Origin: Halieaceae bacterium UBA4438
Lineage (GTDB): Bacteria; Pseudomonadota; Gammaproteobacteria; Pseudomonadales; Halieaceae
Direction of reading: 5' to 3'
Assembly: GCA_002390485.1 (NCBI GenBank)
Contig: DGPO01000030.1
Coordinates: 1 to 5,493, forward strand
Length of the DNA: 5,493 nt
Both the position numbers and the translations under genes were made by a program. Below the pieces are notes generated by a model. That model saw nothing but the letters and a program-made list of their open reading frames with translations, did not search any database and was not told the origin of the DNA. Shown piece by piece: positions 1 through 5,453 of the stretch (positions are counted from its first letter, which is position 1; every line of letters starts with the position of its first letter).

Positions 1-30
1 GAACCTGAGCCTGAACCGGAGCCCGAAGAA
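1..30 (+). repeat. In-frame hexanucleotide repeat encoding Glu-Pro units
   Basis: Four consecutive GARCCN hexamers (gaacct, gagcct, gaaccg, gagccc), then gaagaa, encode EPEPEPEPEE. The units differ at third codon positions, so selection appears to act on the protein repeat rather than on a recent DNA slippage tract. The repeat touches the left edge and may extend upstream. It probably forms an extended linker between an unseen N-terminal part and the visible acidic C-terminal part. Confidence 0.7.
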
Positions 31-909
31 TTACCCCGCGCTATTAGTCACGTGGTCTTCTTGGTGGTCGATCAAGACGGTAATGAGTCTATTGTTAAAG
101 TTGATAACTGGGAGGAAGAGGTCACTGATCCATCGGCCCCTGAGGAACAATATGCGGCGGTGGAGGAATACCTATCATTACAAGGCATTGATGCAACGGT
201 AGTTGATCATGCGATAAAAGCGGGTTCGTATCAGGGAAATAGTGGCGGCGGGATTTTCTTGAGTGACGGCTCGCGGGTTTTAGAAACCGAGGTAAGTGAT
301 TATTGGTTTGGAGAGGCGTGGACTGGTAAGGCGTTTAATGGGCCCAACGTAGACTATGAGATTGACTTCAACGACCTGCCTGATTCAGAGGATTTTGTTG
401 ACCAAGACCTTTTGTCTAAGGTGGTTCGGGACGTTGGCGAAGATAATGACAACGCGGAAGATGAGTCGGGTAATCTAGGGTCTAACAATTTGGGTGGTAC
501 TCGTGTTGCTGGCGATGAAAGCGAGTTGACTCGAAGCGAGGAGATATCCTTAGGTGTGAGCGATAACTCAGGGCCAACACCGCTCTCTGATTTGGCCATC
601 GATAACTTTGATTTGTTTATTCCTGAGGAGACGGTCTCTGGTGGTGAAGATGTCCGCTATCTTTCGTCCCAAGACGAGTCGAGCGTGGCCGTGGAGACTG
701 ATGATGCGGCAAATTTGTTAGACTTAGCCGTCGCTATCGAGTCAGGTGATGTTATTTCAGAGGAAGATGATTTACTCGGAGTCGTGAGCGACAGTGATGC
801 TCTAGAAACGGGTACTCAGATCGCGAGACACGAGCTGGATTCTTCAGGGCTTGAAGAGAACCTCCGGCTTGACCTAGACGATGCCGACAGCACGGAACAT
901 TTCGACTAA
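1..909 (+). CDS. Acidic, cysteine-free protein of unknown function (5' end outside window)
   Basis: The reading frame is open from base 1 to the TAA at 907-909, giving 302 visible residues; the true start lies upstream, and the GTG at 52 is internal. The visible part opens with four Glu-Pro units, a rigid linker that usually separates domains. A mixed segment follows (about residues 18-130) with aromatic and glycine-rich stretches such as SYQGNSGGGIFLSDGSR and DYWFGEAW, which could be a small folded domain. From about residue 130 to the end it is low-complexity and rich in Asp, Glu, Ser, Leu and Gly, ending STEHFD. There is no Cys, very little Lys and a strong excess of acid, so the pI must be very low. 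I recognise no family. Acidic, Cys-free composition fits a type I secretion substrate, and a TolC-type channel lies nearby, but I see no RTX nonapeptides and no typical type I C-terminal signal. A cytoplasmic or envelope scaffold with an EP linker (FimV-like style) is equally possible. The next gene follows after 37 bp, suggesting an operon. Confidence 0.8.
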   Translation, partial: EPEPEPEPEELPRAISHVVFLVVDQDGNESIVKVDNWEEEVTDPSAPEEQYAAVEEYLSLQGIDATVVDHAIKAGSYQGNSGGGIFLSDGSRVLETEVSDYWFGEAWTGKAFNGPNVDYEIDFNDLPDSEDFVDQDLLSKVVRDVGEDNDNAEDESGNLGSNNLGGTRVAGDESELTRSEEISLGVSDNSGPTPLSDLAIDNFDLFIPEETVSGGEDVRYLSSQDESSVAVETDDAANLLDLAVAIESGDVISEEDDLLGVVSDSDALETGTQIARHELDSSGLEENLRLDLDDADSTEHFD

Positions 910-931
910 CGGCTGGCTGACGGGATTGGCG

Positions 932-940
932 AAGGGAGGT
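932..940 (+). promoter_or_regulatory. Strong Shine-Dalgarno for the 106-residue gene
   Basis: AAGGGAGGT lies 6 bp before the ATG at 947 and is close to the full anti-Shine-Dalgarno complement. It fixes the start of the small gene and implies efficient translation from a transcript arriving from the upstream acidic-protein gene. I see no convincing promoter in the 37-bp gap. Confidence 0.75.
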
Positions 941-946
941 CGGTAA

Positions 947-1267
947 ATGATCTACGTGAAGCGAGATGCTGATGGGCAAATTGTGGCTGTCAGTCAGAAG
1001 CCTTTAGACGGTTTTTCAGAGAGCGATGATCAATCGATGACCGAGGTTAATCTGTTTTTCGAGTCCTCGGCCGGTGGCGCCTTCAAAGCCTCAGATTTAG
1101 AGTTTATTCGCGCTTTAGACGACGTCATTGACCTCTTGATTGCTAAGAATCTAATCCTATTCACTGAGCTACCCGCGGCAGTTCAAGAGAAATATGCTCA
1201 GCGAACGAAGATGAGAGCGCGTCGTCGCGACTCATTGCACCTACTCGAGGACGAAGAAATCTTGTAG
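947..1267 (+). CDS. Small conserved protein, 'tryptophan synthase beta-like' family (not an enzyme)
   Basis: This 106-residue protein starts at an ATG with a near-perfect Shine-Dalgarno and ends at the TAG at 1265-1267. The N-terminus, MIYVKRDADGQIVAV, looks like a short beta hairpin. The middle (about residues 48-72, DLEFIRALDDVIDLLIAKN) is an amphipathic helix followed by LILFTELPAAVQEKYAQR, and the tail is basic then acidic (RARRRDS, LLEDEEIL). From memory this pattern (N-terminal Y-V-x-R-D, central L-E-D/L-D-D helix, FTELPxAxQ segment, C-terminal acidic DEE) matches a short Pseudomonas family carried in databases as 'tryptophan synthase subunit beta-like'. That name is misleading: it is far shorter than TrpB (about 400 residues) and has no PLP-binding lysine region. 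There is no signal peptide or membrane segment, so it should be cytoplasmic. Function is unknown. It probably shares an operon with the upstream acidic gene and faces lapD tail to tail. Confidence 0.82.
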   Translation: MIYVKRDADGQIVAVSQKPLDGFSESDDQSMTEVNLFFESSAGGAFKASDLEFIRALDDVIDLLIAKNLILFTELPAAVQEKYAQRTKMRARRRDSLHLLEDEEIL

Positions 1268-1275
1268 GGAGGCGC

Positions 1276-3192
1276 TTACTCCACGGCTCTTCCTGATATA
1301 CCACTTACGCCCAGCGAAAATGCCATATCGCCATCCGCCGCAGTGTTAACACCTTCGCCGATACACTCGATGCCTAAGGATTTTGCAACGGCACTGAAAC
1401 TCGACACCACTGAACGATTACCCTCGTTGGTCGAAAGACCTTGCGTGTAGAGCGAGTCCAGTTTCAAGTATGTGGGTCCGAGCCGTGCCAATTCGGCAAT
1501 AATTTCAGCTCTATAGCCCATGTGCTCTATACCAACTTGAATATTATAGGGCGCCATCCGCGAAATCAGATCTTCGAAACCGGTTTTTGAGGCCAGGACC
1601 GCAGATTCAGAGAGCTCCAAACCCAGTCGGCCCACTATTGAAGTATTCGTTTGCTTGAGCTGTCGTTCGAGCCAGTTCGCGAACGAATTACCGCGTAAGC
1701 TGTTGGACGAAAGATTGATATGTAAGCGCTCGTCCTTCGTCTTCAGTGACTCAATGGCACACTTAACAACGTTCTGATCAAATTCGTGACCGAGCCCAAG
1801 TCGGAATACCCAGGGCATAAATTGACCCGCATTAAATTCTTCATCGCCAACCGTTATCCGTGCCATGCCCTCAAGGTGAAGGACCGTGCCATCTTTTCGT
1901 TTGACGGGGAACCAAGACAAGGACAGACGACCTTCCGACAACGCGGTGGCAAGATTTTGCTGCCAAAAGCGCTGGCGACTTTGCACGCTCTCTGGATTTG
2001 CGTACTGCTGTGCTGGGACTACCGGCACACCGGCCTGAAGCTCAGATTGGGCAAGCGCACTGTCTAGGACTGAGAGTAAATCACTGGCACTGTCACCGTA
2101 TTCATACTCAATGCATGCAGCAGCCACACTTTCGGTGCCGTCAATACCATGCCGTGTAAGGACTTCTCTGACTTGACGCTGCATGCTATTGGCGAGATTT
2201 TTTGCATTATTTTCGCTCGTCGCAACGGCACAAATATCCGCACCGTTCATCCGCCCAACACTGCAGTAAGACCCATAACTTCCATCACTGCTGAGTTTGT
2301 TGAGCTCCTCCCCAACGTCGCTTAAGACGTTGTCTATAACGCCTCGGCCATATTCTCGATTCATGTCGGCAAGGCCAAGAATTCGTATTAACCCAACGGA
2401 CCCCAGCGCTTCTTCATTTTCTCGACTAAGCTTTGCGTTGAATTGTTCTACGAGCGTTTCTCTGTTGAGTAACCCCGTTATTTCATCAAGATCAGAGGAG
2501 GCCTTTTTGTCTTTCAAAAGCTGGGCTTCGTCAGAGAGCATGGTCTGCACACGTTGTGACAGCTCATTCATTGAGCGTGCGACGTCGGCAAACTCTCGTG
2601 TGTTGGGTATGGCAATTTTAGTGAAGCGTCGCTGACCAATAGCGGCAGCTTGCGCTACCACCTGACCGAGCGGAATGAGTAACTTTGAGAGTAAAACCTG
2701 ACCGATTAGACCGGCGGCGAAAAATGCCACTAAAAGCGCGAAGGCGCTTCGCTTGGTTGCCGTCCAAAGCTCATCATAAGCACTGCCGCCAAAGGGGGTG
2801 AGTTTAAGTTCCCAAGTATCCCAACCCTGCTGAATAGGTGCGCTGGCCGGTGCAGTGGACACCTCAAATAAGCGCTGAAACCAGTCAGGGACGCGCGTCG
2901 CAGGAGTGGTATTTTGCGCGACGAAGACCACATTGTTTTGTGGATCACGGAGCTCAACGGCTTCAAATTCACTCAGGTTAGTGATGGTCGACAGCTGAAT
3001 TTCTGCCACTACGGGATCCAATTCTCGAGCCGATAAGACCAGCGCTAATGTCCGCGCAGTATTTTCGGTTTCTATAGCAAGCTGCTGCTCGAGAGCTGCA
3101 CTCCCTGACAGACCAAAAACAGTGAGGGTCACGGCAAATACCGTCACTAAAAGCGCCCCAATACTTATCCATAGTCGTTTAAGTAATGACAT
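1276..3192 (-). CDS. lapD: LapD-type inside-out c-di-GMP receptor (HAMP, degenerate GGDEF, degenerate EAL)
   Basis: This 638-residue inner-membrane protein is the usual size and architecture for LapD. In order: membrane helix 1 (about residues 8-30); a periplasmic LapD/MoxY-type domain (about 31-147) containing QQGWDTWEL, where Gly123-Trp124 matches the loop whose Trp contacts LapG in Pseudomonas; helix 2 (about 148-168); HAMP (about 169-225); GGDEF-like domain (about 232-385); EAL-like domain (about 405-638). The GGDEF signature reads NGADI (316-320), so cyclase activity is not expected. The EAL signature reads EGMAR (441-445). Asn493, Glu526, Lys577 and Glu613 are kept, but the paired metal-binding aspartates are Glu556-His557 and the late catalytic Gln is Ser633, so phosphodiesterase activity should be lost while nucleotide binding may persist. 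The C-terminus GISGRAVE resembles LapD endings as I remember them, so I do not call it truncated. The start ATG has a good Shine-Dalgarno 15 bp after lapG. Inferred role: bind c-di-GMP in the cytoplasm and sequester LapG in the periplasm. Confidence 0.93.
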   Translation of the reverse strand: MSLLKRLWISIGALLVTVFAVTLTVFGLSGSAALEQQLAIETENTARTLALVLSARELDPVVAEIQLSTITNLSEFEAVELRDPQNNVVFVAQNTTPATRVPDWFQRLFEVSTAPASAPIQQGWDTWELKLTPFGGSAYDELWTATKRSAFALLVAFFAAGLIGQVLLSKLLIPLGQVVAQAAAIGQRRFTKIAIPNTREFADVARSMNELSQRVQTMLSDEAQLLKDKKASSDLDEITGLLNRETLVEQFNAKLSRENEEALGSVGLIRILGLADMNREYGRGVIDNVLSDVGEELNKLSSDGSYGSYCSVGRMNGADICAVATSENNAKNLANSMQRQVREVLTRHGIDGTESVAAACIEYEYGDSASDLLSVLDSALAQSELQAGVPVVPAQQYANPESVQSRQRFWQQNLATALSEGRLSLSWFPVKRKDGTVLHLEGMARITVGDEEFNAGQFMPWVFRLGLGHEFDQNVVKCAIESLKTKDERLHINLSSNSLRGNSFANWLERQLKQTNTSIVGRLGLELSESAVLASKTGFEDLISRMAPYNIQVGIEHMGYRAEIIAELARLGPTYLKLDSLYTQGLSTNEGNRSVVSSFSAVAKSLGIECIGEGVNTAADGDMAFSLGVSGISGRAVE

Positions 3193-3199
3193 TTGAGAT

Positions 3200-3205
3200 C
3201 TCCTT
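3200..3205 (-). promoter_or_regulatory. Shine-Dalgarno of lapD in the lapG-lapD gap
   Basis: On the minus strand AAGGAG sits 7 bp before the lapD ATG (3192), inside the 15-bp gap after the lapG TGA (3210-3208). It fixes the lapD start and supports lapG-lapD as a tightly spaced two-gene operon with independent translation initiation of lapD. Confidence 0.8.
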
Positions 3206-3207
3206 GG

Positions 3208-3921
3208 TCACAGCTTAATGCCTTCTGCTTGCGCCCGGTTAATCATTTGTCGCCACTGCGACAAGCGAGAGGACGGTGCGACGTCAGTCGTCTGACGACT
3301 GTCTCCGATCCAGAGAGCGTCACTGTTAAAGCTAAAGACAGGTTTGAGGTCCCTGCGCTCATTGGCAGGCAGTACTTGCGGGTCTGCATTATCTAGAATG
3401 AGGGGAATCGCACCGGGCGCTTCATACCAGGCCAAGACCATGTGTGCTTGAGAGCGCCCGCCGGGTCTCTGAAGTTTTACATACGTTAGTCGGAGCTGCT
3501 CTGACGGGACCCCTAAATGACGAAGGCTGACATACTTCGCAATGGTGAAATCCTCGCAATCACCTCTTCCTTCTCCAAGTGTTTCAGCAGGGGTTGCCCA
3601 AAAATCTAAGGCCCCGTAAATGGCGACATCAGATTGCCATGTGACGCGTTGGTTGAAGAACTGATTAACCCCCTGAAGCTGTTCGATCACCGGAATTGAA
3701 TCCAGTGCGATCAGCTCTTGACGCCACGCGTTGCCGCGCCTGACCGCTACCGGACCGTAGCGCTCAGCCAAGACCGACTCGAACTTCGAAAAATTACTGA
3801 AAGATGGGTTTGCAATCGGGCTATTTGCGACAATTACGATGGTGCAAAACAAAAGTATTTTTGCCTTTTGTGCTAGACTAGACCCTTGTATTTGTGGGTT
3901 TATGTTGTGCGGTGTGCGCAT
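3208..3921 (-). CDS. lapG: LapG-type periplasmic cysteine protease (bacterial transglutaminase-like, BTLCP)
   Basis: Using the ATG at 3921 the product is 237 residues. The catalytic triad is visible: Cys122 in GRGDCEDFTIAKY, His160 in AHMVLAWY and Asp177 in ILDNADPQ. Other family hallmarks are VNQFFNQRV, DFWATPAE, SLRHLGVP and PVFSFN near the end. The acidic residues flanking the Cys (Asp121, Glu123) match the calcium-binding positions reported for Pseudomonas LapG. A hydrophobic segment (about residues 22-34, ILLFCTIVIVANS) followed by SPIANP is a plausible Sec signal, so the enzyme should work in the periplasm. In the Lap system it cuts the adhesin retention module at a double alanine unless bound by LapD. 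Start choice: a TTG at 3957 would add 12 residues but has no Shine-Dalgarno. ATG 3921 also has only a weak, distant AGG and leaves a rather long n-region before the hydrophobic core, so the start is uncertain. First gene of the lapG-lapD operon. Confidence 0.93.
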   Translation of the reverse strand: MRTPHNINPQIQGSSLAQKAKILLFCTIVIVANSPIANPSFSNFSKFESVLAERYGPVAVRRGNAWRQELIALDSIPVIEQLQGVNQFFNQRVTWQSDVAIYGALDFWATPAETLGEGRGDCEDFTIAKYVSLRHLGVPSEQLRLTYVKLQRPGGRSQAHMVLAWYEAPGAIPLILDNADPQVLPANERRDLKPVFSFNSDALWIGDSRQTTDVAPSSRLSQWRQMINRAQAEGIKL

Positions 3922-3972
3922 ATACTGACGATGCCTGCCCAGCGACTGTCTCCCCAAGGAATAACGATAGCC

Positions 3973-4002
3973 TTGACGGCCGGCAGGGGCTACTAATTTA
4001 TT
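3973..4002 (+). promoter_or_regulatory. Possible sigma-70 promoter toward the TolC-like gene
   Basis: TTGACG (3973-3978) is a 5/6 match to the -35 consensus. TTTATT (3997-4002) is a 4/6 match to -10 at 18-bp spacing; TAATTT (3994-3999) at 15 bp is an alternative. The weakness is that transcription would begin at about 4006-4010, so the messenger would lose most of the Shine-Dalgarno at 4004-4011. The real promoter may lie further upstream. Confidence 0.25.
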
Positions 4003-4005
4003 TTA
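4000..4005 (-). promoter_or_regulatory. Possible -10 element toward lapG
   Basis: On the minus strand TAAAAT (4005 to 4000) matches TATAAT at 5 of 6 positions. A transcript starting about 7 bp downstream would have a leader of roughly 70 bases to the ATG at 3921. The -35 region is poor (best match TAATCA, 4029-4024, at 18-bp spacing), so this may need an activator or be chance in an AT-rich tract. Confidence 0.22.
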
Positions 4006-4011
4006 AGAGGT
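4004..4011 (+). promoter_or_regulatory. Shine-Dalgarno supporting the GTG start at 4023
   Basis: TAAGAGGT resembles the anti-Shine-Dalgarno complement, with its GAGG core ending 12 bp before the GTG at 4023. That spacing is long but acceptable. The alternative in-frame GTG at 4014 is only 3 bp away and would add residues in front of a signal peptide that already looks complete. Confidence 0.45.
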
Positions 4012-4022
4012 GTGTGGACAGG

Positions 4023-5453
4023 GTGATTAAGAAGGTGCTTATAACGTCGCTCGCACTGATTCCGTTAACAGTGCAAGCCCAAGGTATAGAGACCTACGCC
4101 GATGCGCTGGAGCGCTCGTTGTCTAACAACCCTGGGCTCTTGCGCACCTTTTTCGAATTTGCGGCGTCACGAGAGCGTGTTGACGTGGTGTCTGGTGAGC
4201 TTAGGCCCTCTATCGATCTGTCGGCCGTCGAAGGACGGGAGGATCGAAAAACACCGTCGTCCAGCTTTGGTCGCTACGATCGCAGCGACGTACGATTTAC
4301 CGCCACTCAGTTGTTATTTGATGGTTACGAGACCCGAGATCGTATTCACGCGGCTGAGTTTGAGGCGCGACGCGATTTTCAGGGACATATTAGAGCGTCT
4401 GAGACTGCCGCACTGGAGGTCACGCTGACCTACTCCGAGGTCGCTCTTTATCAGCGCCTGAAGGATTTTGCGGAACAGAATTACTTTGTGCATCGTCAAG
4501 TCGCGAGTCGTATTGAGGATCGCGTGGGTAGCGGTGTGAGTAAAGGCGTCGATCTTGAGCAGATAAAAGCGCGATTGGCTCTGGCCGAATCCAATGTATT
4601 AACCGAAGTGACTAACCTTTTTGATACTGAGGCGGAGCTCCAGCGACTGACTGGAGAGCGTGTTTCTTCGTCGCGACTCCCGTTTCCTTTGATACCGCGC
4701 GAGCTTGTTGGCGATTCTCGGGAAGATGTACTGCGTCGCACGCTTGATCAGAGCCCTAGAGTTCGAGAATCAACAGAGGCGTTGCTCGCTGTCAGTGCAA
4801 GTCGAGACTCGGCAAGGGGGCCATTTTTTCCGCGAATAGATTTACGATACCGTAATGAACGCTCGACCAATATTGAGGGAATCCAAGGTGACTTCGAGAC
4901 CGAGGCCGTCGAGCTAGTTTTTAACTTCAATTTTTATCGAGGCGGCAGCGATAGTGCGCGACGTCGAGAGAGTAACCAGCGTTATTACGCGGCTATGGAG
5001 GCTCGAAGGCAGGCCTGCTGGGATACGCGACGAGAGGTCCTCATCGCTTATAACGAGTCGCAGGTCTTAGAGCGTCAGATCGAATTTCTTGGACAGCAGC
5101 TTGTGTCGCAACGGCTAGCAAGAATCGCCTACGAAGACGAGTTTGATATTGGTAGTCGTAGCCTTTTAGATTTGCTCGACAGCCAGAACGAACTCTTTGA
5201 CACGCAACGCGCACTGGTGCGTGCAGAAACAGCGCTAATCGCGGCTCGAGCAACCGCATTGGCAGAGGCCGGCGAGCTATTATCCGCTTTTGGCGTTCGA
5301 ATTGAGCGCGCAGACAGTGGTGATTGGGGCTGGGATCCATCGCTAAGCAGTGCATATGCGGCGTGTCCTGGTGAGTCCGCCCGATCTGTTCCGGTTGATT
5401 TCGATGATGTTTTTGAGCGCGTCCAGCAATCACTTGAAGGAGTGGTGAATTAG
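4023..5453 (+). CDS. lapE: TolC-family outer-membrane efflux/type I secretion channel (LapE-like)
   Basis: With the GTG at 4023 the protein has 476 residues, typical for TolC-family channels. It begins with a clear Sec signal, IKKVLITSLALIPLTVQA, with likely cleavage after VQA (residue 19). The mature part shows the two-fold family repeat: each half has a beta-strand pair and long heptad-rich helices. First half: SLSNNPGLL, LRPSIDLSAVEGRE (about 60-73), TQLLFDGYETRDRI (about 95-108) and a helix through about 210. Second half: DQSPRVRESTEALLA, GPFFPRIDLRYRNE (about 266-279), FNFNFYRGGSDSARRRES (about 300-317) and SLLDLLDSQNELFDTQRALV (about 380-399). The tail after about 415 leaves the helical barrel and contains Cys448; the only other Cys is Cys332. 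In the Lap system this channel exports and anchors the large adhesin, and its head-to-head position with lapG-lapD supports that role. A drug-efflux TolC is the alternative, but the context favours adhesin secretion. The symbol rests on that context. Confidence 0.88.
   Translation: MIKKVLITSLALIPLTVQAQGIETYADALERSLSNNPGLLRTFFEFAASRERVDVVSGELRPSIDLSAVEGREDRKTPSSSFGRYDRSDVRFTATQLLFDGYETRDRIHAAEFEARRDFQGHIRASETAALEVTLTYSEVALYQRLKDFAEQNYFVHRQVASRIEDRVGSGVSKGVDLEQIKARLALAESNVLTEVTNLFDTEAELQRLTGERVSSSRLPFPLIPRELVGDSREDVLRRTLDQSPRVRESTEALLAVSASRDSARGPFFPRIDLRYRNERSTNIEGIQGDFETEAVELVFNFNFYRGGSDSARRRESNQRYYAAMEARRQACWDTRREVLIAYNESQVLERQIEFLGQQLVSQRLARIAYEDEFDIGSRSLLDLLDSQNELFDTQRALVRAETALIAARATALAEAGELLSAFGVRIERADSGDWGWDPSLSSAYAACPGESARSVPVDFDDVFERVQQSLEGVVN

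Larger units (their letters stand above)
3922..4022. promoter_or_regulatory. Divergent control region between lapG and the TolC-like gene
   Basis: This stretch of about 100 bp separates the two head-to-head starts and must contain, or lie very near, promoters for both directions. Its right half is AT-rich (TACTAATTTATTTTAAG, 3991-4007) and its middle is GC-rich (GGCCGGCAGGGGC, 3978-3990). I see no strong palindromic operator. The long open frame that runs into it from 3894 on the plus strand (Cys-rich, starting at a GTG inside lapG) is judged non-coding here. Confidence 0.6.

Noticed and set aside
151..162. Double alanine in YAAV as a LapG cleavage site in the acidic protein
   Set aside because: Known LapG sites resemble TAAG, PAAG or AAAG within an N-terminal retention module. 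YAAV and the second one, DAAN (703-714), do not fit, and the surrounding sequence does not look like a retention module.
52..909. GTG at 52 as the real start of the acidic protein
   Set aside because: The frame is open upstream to base 1 and encodes a Glu-Pro repeat that continues smoothly into the protein, and there is no Shine-Dalgarno before 52.
1276..1310. Truncated EAL domain at the LapD C-terminus
   Set aside because: The end lacks the QGY region of active EAL enzymes, but LapD proteins as I remember them end with a similar short G-x-x-G-x-A-V tail, so this looks normal for the family.
1786..2635. Plus-strand open frames opposite lapD (1786-2067 and 2297-2635)
   Set aside because: They lie antisense to conserved EAL and GGDEF coding sequence, have atypical composition and no ribosome binding sites. 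They are shadows of lapD.
3874..3879. Extended -10 (TGCTAGACT) on the plus strand inside lapG as a promoter of the TolC-like gene
   Set aside because: There is no -35 at workable spacing, TAGACT is only a 4/6 match, and the site is about 150 bp from the start inside coding sequence.
3921..3926. TATACT on the plus strand as a -10 for the TolC-like gene
   Set aside because: It is a 5/6 match, but the best -35 at 16-bp spacing (TTTATG) is poor, and the site overlaps the lapG start codon.
5041..5433. Minus-strand 130-residue open frame opposite the TolC-like gene
   Set aside because: It is His/Arg/Gln-rich in the way expected for a frame antisense to a helical TolC gene, overlaps a conserved domain and has no Shine-Dalgarno.
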